Shown piece by piece: positions 22,428 to 31,003 of a DNA stretch of 47,312 bases. A program made the position numbers and the translations under genes. The notes below the pieces were generated by a model that ran no database searches, had not been told where the DNA came from, and saw only the letters and a program-made list of their open reading frames with translations. How positions within the stretch are numbered: the first letter of the stretch is position 1; each line of letters opens with the position of its first letter. The stretch lies in contig WSYB01000032.1 in assembly GCA_009773645.1 (NCBI GenBank), forward strand, positions 1-47,312. The letters are read 5' to 3'. The stretch comes from Geobacteraceae bacterium. GTDB taxonomy: Bacteria; Desulfobacterota; Desulfuromonadia; Geobacterales; Geobacteraceae.

Positions 22428-23422
22428 AGCCAGCAGTGGGGATCGGGACTGTTGATATCGCCGGTAAGGGCCAGTGCCCTTGCGCTGCAGCCGCCGAGGC
22501 ATTCCGAGTAATCGCTGCATCGGACGCACTTCCCGGTCGGTTGTTTGTTCCGCATCTTCTCCAGCACAGGGGATTTGAGCCAGATCTCCTTCAGATCGTC
22601 CCGCGTGATGTTGCCGATGACGATGGGAATGAAACCGCAGGGGGTGACATCGCCGTTGGATTTTATATTGAGGGAGAGCTTGCCGCACACGCTCCCCTTG
22701 ACCGGTTTGTTGTCACTGCTTAATCCCAGGGAAGCGATGATCGGGTCATCCAGCGAGAGGTCAAGCCCCTTGACCCCCTGTTTGGCCTGTAGCGCCTTAC
22801 GGTAAAACTCCCGCCATTCTTCGGGTGTCAGGTCCAGTTCGTCCTTATGGGCAAGCCCCAGTCCCGAGCATTTGAAGTTATGGAAATTCAGCTGGTCAAC
22901 CTTGTGCCGGAGGGCAAACTCGATGAGCGCATCGATCTCGGTATGGTTGAACCTGCATATAACCGTTGATATGGAGGTCCTGATGCCGGCCTCCTGCAGG
23001 TGCAAAAGGGCGCTTACGGCCCTTTTGTGGCTCCCCTTGACGCCCCTGAAGCGGTCGTGCACGCCGGGCAGATGGCTGTCAATACTGATCCCTACCTTGG
23101 AAAAACCGGCGCCTTTAAGCCTGACCGCCATTTCCCCGTCGATCAGGTAGCCGTTGCTGTTCATGGAAACCCGCAGGCCCTTGTTGGCTGCAAATTCCGC
23201 TATGGCAAGGAGGTCGGCGCGCAGAAGGGGTTCCCCCCCGCCGAAGTTGACGGAAAAGACCCCTGCATTCGCCACCTTTTCAATGCAGCTGCAAAGTGTG
23301 CGGGCGTCAAGTTCCTCTGCCGAATCATTCCTGCTGTAGCAGTGCCGGCAGGTGAAGTTGCAGCTGTTATTGATCGCCCAGTTGATGGTAAGCGGCGCCT
23401 TGAGGAAAAGTTCATTCTTCAT
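22424..23422 (-). CDS. Radical SAM/SPASM peptide-modifying enzyme (GeoRSP-type)
   Basis: 332-residue radical SAM enzyme. Cys21, Cys25 and Cys28 (SCNFTCRHCYS) bind the SAM [4Fe-4S] cluster; FGGGEPLLR is the SAM-binding GGE motif. The C-terminus has a complete SPASM domain: CGKLSLNIKSNGDVTPC, CVRCSDYSECLGGC and a final Cys (PHC), enough for two auxiliary clusters. Such enzymes install cross-links or other changes in ribosomally made peptides. It overlaps the PqqD-like gene upstream by 11 bp and the SPASM-only gene downstream by 4 bp, a tight cassette. The name GeoRSP is recalled from protein-family work; the natural substrate is not established to my knowledge. Confidence 0.9.
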   Translation of the reverse strand: MKNELFLKAPLTINWAINNSCNFTCRHCYSRNDSAEELDARTLCSCIEKVANAGVFSVNFGGGEPLLRADLLAIAEFAANKGLRVSMNSNGYLIDGEMAVRLKGAGFSKVGISIDSHLPGVHDRFRGVKGSHKRAVSALLHLQEAGIRTSISTVICRFNHTEIDALIEFALRHKVDQLNFHNFKCSGLGLAHKDELDLTPEEWREFYRKALQAKQGVKGLDLSLDDPIIASLGLSSDNKPVKGSVCGKLSLNIKSNGDVTPCGFIPIVIGNITRDDLKEIWLKSPVLEKMRNKQPTGKCVRCSDYSECLGGCSARALALTGDINSPDPHCWL

Positions 23423-23726
23423 AACGGATAAATCCCTTTTCGGCGAGCTCGGACAAAAAACTCATCACATCCGCCTTCAATACGTCCGCTTCCACGTCGA
23501 ACTGAAGAATCAACTCAGAAAGAATTTCGTCCACACTCCTGCCGTCGCAGAGCTTCCAGACTTCCGTACCGAGGATATTGAGCGACACCATCATCCCGTC
23601 GGAAAAAAGAAGCGACGTCCCCATATCTTCAACGTCAGCCCCTTGCTCCAGCCCTTCATAGGCCTGCGCCTTGGCTTCGTCTTCCTCGCGCCACATGACG
23701 TCGGGATTGCGCTGAATCCTTTTCAT
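23412..23726 (-). CDS. PqqD-like peptide chaperone (RiPP recognition element)
   Basis: 104-residue protein with the PqqD-type winged fold: PDVMWREEDE, LFSDGMMVSLNILGTEVWKLCDG, SVDEILSELILQFDVEADVLKADVMSFLSELAEKGFI (read in parts). In RiPP pathways such domains bind the leader of the precursor and hand it to the radical SAM enzyme. GAAGGGAG precedes ATG 23726. Overlap with the radical SAM gene shows co-translation. This is the third part of the GeoRSP-type cassette. Confidence 0.87.
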   Translation of the reverse strand: MKRIQRNPDVMWREEDEAKAQAYEGLEQGADVEDMGTSLLFSDGMMVSLNILGTEVWKLCDGRSVDEILSELILQFDVEADVLKADVMSFLSELAEKGFIRYEE

Positions 23727-23748
23727 CGGCCGCTCCCTTCCTGATGAA

Positions 23749-24069
23749 TTAATCGCCTTTCGCCGTTATCGATGCAATCACGAGGTTCTCTTGCGAAGAA
23801 TTTCGTATTCCGTGATCTTCAAAGGCAGGAACAATAACGATCTGACCAACATTTATGGTTTGGGACTGCTTGCCCGAGAGGAATTCTCCACTGCCTTCCA
23901 TGACCATCCAGATATGATTCCCATGATGGGTGTGGGTAATGATTTCCTGGCCCGGCTTCATGCAGATCAGGCTGATTTTGGCGTTATCGTCTGTCCAGAT
24001 TGTTTCCTGGTGACGCTTTTCATCGGAAAACTTCTTGAGCTTCTCTACTTCCAGTATCTGTGTGTTCAT
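23749..24069 (-). CDS. Small cupin protein
   Basis: 106-residue single-domain cupin. Motif 1 is seen as HTHHGNHIWMVMEGSGEF (about residues 46-63), motif 2 as VGQIVIVPAFEDHGIRN (about 74-90); the histidines and Glu can hold one metal ion. There is no signal peptide, so it is probably cytoplasmic. Function cannot be assigned, but it lies 22 bp before the PqqD-like gene on the same strand, so it is probably part of the same transcript. GGAGGGAG precedes ATG 24069. Confidence 0.82.
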   Translation of the reverse strand: MNTQILEVEKLKKFSDEKRHQETIWTDDNAKISLICMKPGQEIITHTHHGNHIWMVMEGSGEFLSGKQSQTINVGQIVIVPAFEDHGIRNSSQENLVIASITAKGD

Positions 24070-24150
24070 ACTCTCCCTCCGTTTCTAATTTTTTATATCC
24101 GCATATTCGCACTAGCTTTAACCTTGTGCACTATCGCCCAGAGAACCACT

Positions 24151-26085
24151 CTAAGCCTTATGCACGAGTTTCAAGATTCTCCCGAGAATCTCCGATGCTC
24201 TATTGAAAAAGTGTGATGCGAGGGTCGCAGGCAGCTCTGCCTGGTGTTCAGCATACCCGGAGAAGAGAACCCCGTAGCGGGATGACAGCTTATTTACTGC
24301 CAGTGCGTCATCCGCCCCGGGCTGATGTTTCCCGGCCACGATCAGCATGCTCTTTCCGTCCCCGGTAAATCGTGAAATGGTGTTCAGTTCAACATCGGTT
24401 AACGGTCGCCTTGCGGCTGATTCTCCAAGAAAAATCCAGAGCTGGCTATGATCTCCGAGCAGCCGTCCGGAAATTTCAGGGGTTTCCCGTCTGTCCGTTA
24501 TCCTGAACTTGATTCCTTTCTGCGCCAGATCGGCAGAAATATACTTATCGAAAGATTTTTTATCGAGTCCGCCGTCGCGGAAGGTGTCATAGATGAGGAC
24601 ACTTCCCGTTGCCGGCGAATTATTGTTTTGTTCCAGCCATTCGGCAATGTTGCTGATATACTTGCGGTTGTCATACTTGGACGGGTCCAAAAACCGGTCG
24701 TTCCCGGAATCAAAAACAATTCCTCCCTGTCTCTCCAGGTCATTGGTATAAGTTGCAATTATACTTTTGCCGGCCGGGTCCATTACGATCCGCACGTTCT
24801 GATTCTGTTTCTGAATTACGGATGATTTCCCCCCCGATATGGACCTGACCCCCTTTAATAGAGGATTGCCCGTGTCTACGCCCGGCACGAAGACAAGAAA
24901 TTGAAAAGAGTAGGCGATCAGCATCGTTCCCGCGAGACAAACGAACATATAGAGAAAGAAAACCCGTTTCTTGAAAATAGTCCAGAATAGCATCATCGTG
25001 GGTATCGCCGTCACCGGGCCGCCTATCATGAACGCCAGCCCTGCTCCGCCGTCAAGCGTGCCGTTTAGTGAGCTTTTTATATGGTAGATGATGCTCGAAG
25101 CACTAATCTGATGGAGAAATATGGGGACTGACCCGAGGGTAACCCACATGATGTTCAGCGGATCTTTTTGCCCGAAGAACCGGTAAATCCATTCGTACGG
25201 CATGTACCTCTCGACAATGGCCCCGATTACAACGCCGACAACGATATATTTCCCCACCAGCCATAGCATTTCCGATGACTTGGCAAGGAATATGAGGAAT
25301 TTATTGTTCGTTCTGACAGCCACCCGGTTGCCGAACTTCTCCTTGCAGTTACACCTCAGGCGCTCATCCGGGTAATCTTCATCGTGGAAATCTCCCCTGG
25401 TGATGGCTCCTTCGATAAATATGCTATCCGTCTGAAAACCTCTTTTCCTGAGAAAATGGGTGACAAGTCCGGCAAAAATGCCCATGAATAATGCGGCAAC
25501 GGTCCTGATCACCGTCCATTCCGGTCCCAGGTCGTTCAGGGTCAGGAGATACGTTGAGGGGCTCATCAAAGGGGAAGTCACCAGGAGGGACATGACCGGA
25601 GCAAGGGGGAGGCCGGCAAACAAGAGGCTCACGGCTGTGGTCAGAGTGCCGCAGGCGCATAACGGCGTAATTATCCCCACGAACGAGGCAATGAAAACAC
25701 TTATGACCCCATATCTTTTCAGGGATGCTTGCAGTTTAACGGCAACCTTGTAAGTGCGCAAATATCCGGCCAGGAGTATCCCGACAATAAAATAGGGAAA
25801 CACATCCCAGAGCTCAGCAAGGACGCCGTGCTTATCGAAAATCAGATCCCATATTTCACTGCCCACGAGAAGGGGGAACGATCTCGGCAAAGAATCGGAT
25901 TTTGCCAGATGACCACTTGGCCCGTAAACCCATACATGCCAGATGATCAGCGCGAGAGAAGCCAGTATCATGAAAAGGAGCGTCTTATTCGCTGCATTCG
26001 AGGACGCTCCGTGGACCTGGCACTCTTCCGATCTCTTTTTATTAAAGAACATTAGTGGCATTTTGCCATTCTCCCGATGCCTCAT
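24151..26085 (-). CDS. ArsP/DUF318-type permease with a C-terminal extra domain
   Basis: 644-residue protein. Residues about 30-400 form a multi-helix permease of the ArsP/DUF318 family, with the typical GIITPLCACGTLTTAVSLL (two cysteines in the membrane) and a mirrored second half (SVPIFLHQISASSI, GGPVTAIPTMM). A loop near residue 245 has a CNCKE motif. After residue about 400 follows a soluble domain of roughly 230 residues (NSPATGSVLIYDTF, LWIFLGESAARRPLTDVELNTISRF, KSMLIVAGKHQ) that looks like the GATase/DUF4350-type fold. Family members export organoarsenicals or other thiol-reactive compounds; the substrate here is unknown. A later ATG (26061) has a better ribosome-binding site. Confidence 0.78.
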   Translation of the reverse strand: MRHRENGKMPLMFFNKKRSEECQVHGASSNAANKTLLFMILASLALIIWHVWVYGPSGHLAKSDSLPRSFPLLVGSEIWDLIFDKHGVLAELWDVFPYFIVGILLAGYLRTYKVAVKLQASLKRYGVISVFIASFVGIITPLCACGTLTTAVSLLFAGLPLAPVMSLLVTSPLMSPSTYLLTLNDLGPEWTVIRTVAALFMGIFAGLVTHFLRKRGFQTDSIFIEGAITRGDFHDEDYPDERLRCNCKEKFGNRVAVRTNNKFLIFLAKSSEMLWLVGKYIVVGVVIGAIVERYMPYEWIYRFFGQKDPLNIMWVTLGSVPIFLHQISASSIIYHIKSSLNGTLDGGAGLAFMIGGPVTAIPTMMLFWTIFKKRVFFLYMFVCLAGTMLIAYSFQFLVFVPGVDTGNPLLKGVRSISGGKSSVIQKQNQNVRIVMDPAGKSIIATYTNDLERQGGIVFDSGNDRFLDPSKYDNRKYISNIAEWLEQNNNSPATGSVLIYDTFRDGGLDKKSFDKYISADLAQKGIKFRITDRRETPEISGRLLGDHSQLWIFLGESAARRPLTDVELNTISRFTGDGKSMLIVAGKHQPGADDALAVNKLSSRYGVLFSGYAEHQAELPATLASHFFNRASEILGRILKLVHKA

Positions 26086-26108
26086 GGATGCCTAACATCC
26101 CGAACTGG

Positions 26109-27035
26109 TCATCTCCATGGGCCCTTCCTGGGAAATCGTCTGATAAATGACAAAACAGCCCCGGCGCCCATCACGGCAAACCCGGCAAAGACATAGGGCC
26201 TCCCAGGGTCTCTCACGATCTGAATGCCGGCAAAAGCTGCACCGTTAGGGTCTCTGTCAACCTGTGTATTATAGAAATAAAGCCCTTCACACTGAAAAGG
26301 GTTGTTCACCTCTGCGGTCCCCTCCGCAATTCTCCCCGAGCCATTGGAAAGCATCAGGTCGACCCACAACCTCTTCAGAGAAGGATTCTGAAAGGCTACC
26401 AGTTTGAATTCATGGGGGAAATCCGCCGGGAGATTATTGACTCCCGAGGTATCGAAGGAACCAATGAAACGGCCTTGATCATAAACGCTGAGCTTCAGTT
26501 TTTCCGATGGGAATTCGAGCGCGTCAACCTTGATCCTGTACTTATTCAGCTCAAAGCTTTCCCCCGTCTTCAGGGTGAAAAGACCCGTCTTTTCCTTGCC
26601 CGTGAGGACACCCACTTTTACCGGTATCGGATAGTACTCCCTGTTTATCCGCTTCACGGTCAGTTCCATGCCCAGAGGGAGGTCCCTTTCCCGATCCCAT
26701 CGGTAGACCTGGTCCACCACCCCCCCCTCATAGACATTCACCGTCGCCACAAATCCAAAAGAAGTTACGAAACAACCGATAAGGGTCAAAAGCACCCCGC
26801 CATGGAGAATCAGGACGGGTGTTGAAAGCGTCTTTAGCCTTCGAACGGTGCAGAGGATCAGATTCAGTCCTAAAAAGCCAAGAAGGGTCAGAAATGGCGG
26901 GCTTGAATAAATCTCTCTCTTTTCCAAAAAGGTTCCGGGAATGGCAAGCAGAGAAATCGCCAGAAAAAGCGCAACCGCCAATTCTGTCGAACCAAGAAAT
27001 TTATATGTCTTTTTAATCCCCTCATTCACAAGCAA
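26109..27035 (-). CDS. ResB-like cytochrome c biogenesis protein
   Basis: 308-residue membrane protein resembling ResB/Ccs1, which works with ResA/ResC-type partners in system II cytochrome c assembly. Early hydrophobic segments (AVALFLAISLLAIPGTFLE, FLTLLGFLGLNLILCTVRR, LILHGGVLLTLIGCFVTS) and a last one near the C-terminus (AGFAVMGAGAVLSFI) enclose a periplasmic domain. The histidine in LHGGV fits a haem-binding role in this family. A role in maturing the multiheme cytochrome of this locus is inference. The start may be TTG 27035 or GTG 27029. Confidence 0.78.
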   Translation of the reverse strand: MLVNEGIKKTYKFLGSTELAVALFLAISLLAIPGTFLEKREIYSSPPFLTLLGFLGLNLILCTVRRLKTLSTPVLILHGGVLLTLIGCFVTSFGFVATVNVYEGGVVDQVYRWDRERDLPLGMELTVKRINREYYPIPVKVGVLTGKEKTGLFTLKTGESFELNKYRIKVDALEFPSEKLKLSVYDQGRFIGSFDTSGVNNLPADFPHEFKLVAFQNPSLKRLWVDLMLSNGSGRIAEGTAEVNNPFQCEGLYFYNTQVDRDPNGAAFAGIQIVRDPGRPYVFAGFAVMGAGAVLSFIRRFPRKGPWR

Positions 27036-27049
27036 ATCAACCTATTCCC

Positions 27050-27610
27050 CTAGATAAGCTTCTTTGCCTTTAAGTAATCTTTTGCAACTTTTTTCGGCTT
27101 TTCATCTGATTTCACAGATTTGAACAGTTTTGCATAGGTTTCATTATTTAAGGCAGCGGTAAGCTTACTTATCAGTTTCGGAAGGGCTGGGTAATTCGTC
27201 AGGGTTTCAACCGTCAGTACGGGAGCGTAATGCTGAGCTCCTCCAAATGGTTCAAGCCAGACAAGGTTTAAATTTTTTCTATATTCGCTCTTTATTAACT
27301 CATAGGCCGTTTTCATATTGGTCTCTTTGGGTTTGCCCAATACCTCCATTGCACGATCCGTGTTTTCTATCAGCATGCCGATTTGCCCCTGCTTCACAGC
27401 ATTATAGAGCTCCTTTGAATCCTTATAGAATAGTATTTTCACATTTGATCCGGTTCTCTCGTTTATCAGAATGGAAACCATTTCTGCCAATAACTGCTCA
27501 TTTGGCGAACTAGGGATACCGATATAGAGTATCCTGCCAACACAGGCATCCGACATCGGGACAAAAACAAGAAACGCAGCAACGATGAGTAAATAATGGA
27601 TTCTTTTCAT
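27050..27610 (-). CDS. OpuAC-like substrate-binding protein
   Basis: 186-residue exported protein, similar to the glycine-betaine-type (OpuAC) ligand-binding domain but short. The signal region MKRIHYLLIVAAFLVFVPMS ends at DAC, which could be an imperfect lipobox. The mature part shows ILYIGIPSSPNEQLLAEMVSILINERTG and a central SKELYNAVKQGQIGMLIENTDRAMEV (read in parts). No ABC permease or ATPase gene is adjacent, so it is probably not part of a classic transporter. It sits 14 bp before the ResB-like gene. Confidence 0.72.
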   Translation of the reverse strand: MKRIHYLLIVAAFLVFVPMSDACVGRILYIGIPSSPNEQLLAEMVSILINERTGSNVKILFYKDSKELYNAVKQGQIGMLIENTDRAMEVLGKPKETNMKTAYELIKSEYRKNLNLVWLEPFGGAQHYAPVLTVETLTNYPALPKLISKLTAALNNETYAKLFKSVKSDEKPKKVAKDYLKAKKLI

Positions 27611-27667
27611 AATTCAACCTGTTTAACAGTGTTAGAAGCTACCAATGGTTTAGACTAATAAATATAT

Positions 27668-28372
27668 TCATTGTAACGTTAGCTCAATATCCAAGGCAAT
27701 ATCTAATTTGTCGGCTTCCGGAATAAGTTCCTTGGAAACGAGAAGTTTCGGCTCTGGAGGGAATGTCGAGGCACCCCCCACAAAATATTTTTCCCCTGGG
27801 GGGAGATAAAGCGTGTAAGTCCCGTCTTCATCGGTCCATGCCGACATGAAATCAGGGAGCTGCACTACTTCTTTATTTCTATGGGCAAATACATAAGCGT
27901 TCTGGACGGGAACACCATTAGTATCGACAACCCGTCCTCTCAACGTTAAGCAATCATCTCGCATTGTCCGTTTCTTTTTGCCAACTTCCCTTATATCCGC
28001 CACAACAAAATCATTCTCAAGCACTTGGTCCGTAGTCAGCTCTATCTCCACCGGTTCACCCGAGTGTTTGTCTCCCGGCATGAGCGGCCCATATCTTTCA
28101 TCTTTCCTCACGCGTGCCACCGCCCAATATTTCCCCGTCGGCAAGGCAATTAAGACACGGCCGTCCTTATCCGATTTTGGTGATATGAAATCCGCGGGCC
28201 TCTTAGTATTTGCACTATCATAAATAAATATTTCGGCCCCATCTACCGGCTTCCCTTCAATATCCACGACGTTGCCCTTCAGACTGGAAGTTTCCACCGC
28301 ACAAACGCTGGATACAGAAACCAGCGCACCCCATGCAGCAACCAGTAAAATATGCAAAGTTAACCGTGTCAT
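27668..28372 (-). CDS. Exported protein with two carboxypeptidase-regulatory-like domains
   Basis: 234-residue secreted protein. After a signal peptide (LHILLVAAWGALVSVSSVCA) it has two Ig-like carboxypeptidase-regulatory domains: LKGNVVDIEGKPVDGAEIFIYD with DGRVLIALPTGKYWAVARV, and LRGRVVDTNGVPVQNAYVFAHR with DGTYTLYLPPGEKYFVGG (read in parts). These are non-catalytic beta-sandwich modules that typically occur on cell-surface proteins. The start overlaps the stop of the beta-helix gene (ATGA), so they are coupled. Related modules occur in the genes at 31000-31842 and 31884-33878. Confidence 0.85.
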   Translation of the reverse strand: MTRLTLHILLVAAWGALVSVSSVCAVETSSLKGNVVDIEGKPVDGAEIFIYDSANTKRPADFISPKSDKDGRVLIALPTGKYWAVARVRKDERYGPLMPGDKHSGEPVEIELTTDQVLENDFVVADIREVGKKKRTMRDDCLTLRGRVVDTNGVPVQNAYVFAHRNKEVVQLPDFMSAWTDEDGTYTLYLPPGEKYFVGGASTFPPEPKLLVSKELIPEADKLDIALDIELTLQ

Positions 28373-30870
28373 TTTATCTCTCTCAGATCCGTCTTGAGAG
28401 GCCCTTTGAAGTACGGCTCATAAAAAACCTTTCCTATGCCGGGCTCCTGCCGCCCATCGAAAATGGTATCACCCGGATCACCATATCCCCACCAGTTTTC
28501 CCTCGCATTGACATCCTCATCATTAAAATCGCCAACCCGGACGTTGTAATCTATATTCGCAAATATATTATTCCGCGTGATATTAAGTCCTCCCCCTTTT
28601 TCCCGGACAAAAATACCCGTTTCATTCTTCGTTATGACATTCTCTGTAATAACGGCATTACCCCGGTATGCCCTGATGCCGATGTAATTATCCTCAAATA
28701 TGGAGTGCTTAACCTCAACGGGACCGCTCCTGAATCTCATGCCGCCATAGTTTTTCGTGAAATGGCTGTCCGTAACGGAAAGATTTGTGAAATGACTATG
28801 GATACCCCAAGTGGCATACTCGAAAACACAATGGGCGATCACACTGCCGGCGGCATATTCCAGCAGGACCTCATCCCAATCCGAAGCGCCATTTTTTTGC
28901 ATGGAGGTGAAGAGAATTTTCCCGTCATTCCTTCCCGCTGCAATTATTTTGCCTTTTATTGCAAGACCGGCGCCCTGTGAAAATTGCACCGTTGTATTCG
29001 GGGCAACTTTTAAGACTGCGCCGTGTAGAACGGTGATGGTATTTTTTGCGGTAATGACGCCACGCCAGGTTACGTCAGTGGGTACGGTCTGCACCGGCCA
29101 TACAAAGGGGAAGGGATTTACGCTTGCATTTTCATAAACAACCTTCCCTTTTACCGGATCGTCAGCCTTATCGTAAATGACCCTGTCCGTATCATCGCCA
29201 CCCCACCAGTTGGATGGTGCGGAAACGCCATTTTTCCCGTCCAGATCAATGGCATAAAGACCGTTTTTGATAAAGTTGTTCCCTGTGATCACCCCATCAA
29301 AGGATACTATTCCTATGCCTCGTTCTCCGTTGTCGGAGATTAGATTCCCTTTTATAATCGCCCTTGCATCCTGGATATTCAGGCCGTTAAAGCCGTTTCC
29401 GGCCACAGCGTTTCCGTTTATCTCGATATTGTCGATGTTTTTCATTGAGAAGCCGACTTCCAGGTTGTTGGTAATACTGTTATGGCTATAATCACCGTAA
29501 TAATTATCCGCCACCATGAGTCCGTACCGGTTGCCGTCAATCAGGTTCTCTTGCAGCGTTACAGCGCCTTCCCTTACCCTTACCCCCTCTTTCCGGTTCC
29601 CCAGAATCTTATTTCCCCGAGCCACGAGATTGGCTCGCAGGAAATTAGCCCCCAGGTAATTATTGCAGATGTAATTATCGGAAAACGTGATATCGGAATC
29701 CCTTCCCTGAACACCGCTCTTATTCCCGTACAGATAGTTCCCCCGTATCTCGGCCAGCGATTCCTGAAACTGAATGCCACGGTAATTGTTTCTTAAAATC
29801 GATTTATGAACTATCACATTGGAAAAATGAAAATGAAGCCCGCGGTAGGCGTGCTCAATCCGGCAATACTCTATGAGGTTCTGCGTCCCGGCACTGTTCA
29901 TGATGTTAATGGCGTCCCAGTCCCCCATTCTTTTCTGTTTCTCGGCTGATCTGAAAACGATGGGATGTTCCGTTGTCCCTTTGGCAATAAGGCGTCCTTG
30001 GACCAAAAGGCCATTCTCGCCGATACCGTCACCGTTGGTGTCTTTTTTCCAAAACTCGACGATTGTGCCCGGCATTATAACCAGCCTGCTCCCTTCCGGC
30101 ACCCTGATTATCCCGCTGACCTCTATCCGCCCTTGCCAGACTGTATCCCCCAGCAATACTTCATCTTTATACTGCCGGCTCACGGCAATTTCCTCTTTGC
30201 CGTCCAGCTTTATCTCAGGCCTGTAATCATTGGCAACGACGGAGTATTTATCCTTTTTTCGGTTCCCTTTGACCAGTGCTGTTCCGGCCGCCACTTTTGC
30301 GCCCTGAAGTGTAAAGATGCCGTAATCGTTTTCCGTAATCCGGGAACCTTTGACCGTAACAACAGCCTTCTCCCCTTGAGCCACAATGCCGTAGCGATTC
30401 TCCTGTAAGACCGACCCTTCCACCAGAAGATCCCCATCGAGAACATACACACCTGTTTCTGCGTTTTTCACTCGACACGCCTGCATCACCGCAGTTCCAT
30501 TGTCAACAATTAGCCCCGCCCAGACTCCCGGCTTCATCTCTTCGCCGGAAAACTCCACCGGCGCCTTTTCTGTCCCTTCCACCCTGAGCGTCCCTCTGAT
30601 GGTTATCTCGGTCAAAGGGGAGACATATTCAGGATCTGTCTTTGTACTTTCCGCGGACACAACCTTAACCGTCGTGCCGGCTCTGACGGTGAGGGTGATC
30701 CCTTCAGGAACCAGAATATCTTCGGTAACCTTGATTTCACCTTGCCAGACGGTATCCGTCACTATGACACCGGCAAGGGCAAGAGAAGGAAAGAACATAC
30801 AGAACACAAAAAGTGCCCCGTAGCTTAATTTGTTGGCTAATATTTTATTCATATGCACGATTGATCGCAT
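28369..30870 (-). CDS. Secreted right-handed parallel beta-helix protein
   Basis: 833-residue exported protein with a signal peptide in the first 35 residues (SYGALFVFCMFFPSLALA). Most of the chain consists of NosD/pectate-lyase-like beta-helix rungs (for example ENRYGIVAQGEKAVVTVKGS, NLIDGNRYGLMVADNYYGDY). Three long modules each begin with D-(T/V)-(V/T)-W-(Q/R)-G followed by 'VPEG/LHGA...PGT/PNT' and end in a NWWGxxD block. The same module occurs once in the gene at 31884-33878. TGAGGACAA precedes ATG 30870. It is likely a surface or periplasmic scaffold; no catalytic site is evident. Confidence 0.85.
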   Translation of the reverse strand: MRSIVHMNKILANKLSYGALFVFCMFFPSLALAGVIVTDTVWQGEIKVTEDILVPEGITLTVRAGTTVKVVSAESTKTDPEYVSPLTEITIRGTLRVEGTEKAPVEFSGEEMKPGVWAGLIVDNGTAVMQACRVKNAETGVYVLDGDLLVEGSVLQENRYGIVAQGEKAVVTVKGSRITENDYGIFTLQGAKVAAGTALVKGNRKKDKYSVVANDYRPEIKLDGKEEIAVSRQYKDEVLLGDTVWQGRIEVSGIIRVPEGSRLVIMPGTIVEFWKKDTNGDGIGENGLLVQGRLIAKGTTEHPIVFRSAEKQKRMGDWDAINIMNSAGTQNLIEYCRIEHAYRGLHFHFSNVIVHKSILRNNYRGIQFQESLAEIRGNYLYGNKSGVQGRDSDITFSDNYICNNYLGANFLRANLVARGNKILGNRKEGVRVREGAVTLQENLIDGNRYGLMVADNYYGDYSHNSITNNLEVGFSMKNIDNIEINGNAVAGNGFNGLNIQDARAIIKGNLISDNGERGIGIVSFDGVITGNNFIKNGLYAIDLDGKNGVSAPSNWWGGDDTDRVIYDKADDPVKGKVVYENASVNPFPFVWPVQTVPTDVTWRGVITAKNTITVLHGAVLKVAPNTTVQFSQGAGLAIKGKIIAAGRNDGKILFTSMQKNGASDWDEVLLEYAAGSVIAHCVFEYATWGIHSHFTNLSVTDSHFTKNYGGMRFRSGPVEVKHSIFEDNYIGIRAYRGNAVITENVITKNETGIFVREKGGGLNITRNNIFANIDYNVRVGDFNDEDVNARENWWGYGDPGDTIFDGRQEPGIGKVFYEPYFKGPLKTDLREIK

Positions 30871-30889
30871 TTGTCCTCATAAATATCAG

Positions 30890-30922
30890 AGAGGCACCGA
30901 CAATCTCAATGTCGATGCCTCT
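30890..30922 (-). promoter_or_regulatory. Hairpin between peptide 1 and the beta-helix gene
   Basis: AGAGGCA-C-CGACA (30890-30902) pairs with TGTCG-A-TGCCTCT (30910-30922): 7 + 5 pairs with one mismatch and a 7-base loop. On the transcript it lies 18 bases after the peptide stop and 20 bases before the next start. There is no clear T-run, so partial termination, RNA processing or stabilisation of the upstream message is possible. Confidence 0.5.
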
Positions 30923-30940
30923 CCGAAGGTTTCCGTCCCA

Positions 30941-31003
30941 TCAACAGGGATGCACCGCGGCACTTCCCACGATCTTAGGACGAGTATATTTACTCTTTTT
31001 CAT
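30941..31003 (-). CDS. 20-residue peptide gene 1, candidate RiPP precursor
   Basis: Encodes MKKSKYTRPKIVGSAAVHPC. The ATG overlaps the TGA of the preceding gene (ATGA) and an excellent ribosome-binding site (AAAGGAGGTGAGG) lies inside the end of that gene. A second copy at 34292-34354 has the same C-terminal VGSAAVHPC and a 14-base identical initiation region. In these nine shared codons the two genes differ at five third positions and no amino acid changes, which argues for selection on the peptide. The basic N-terminus could be a minimal leader; the C-terminal His-Pro-Cys could be the modified core. The PqqD/radical-SAM cassette lies 7 kb downstream on the same strand. Function is inference. 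Confidence 0.85.
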   Translation of the reverse strand: MKKSKYTRPKIVGSAAVHPC

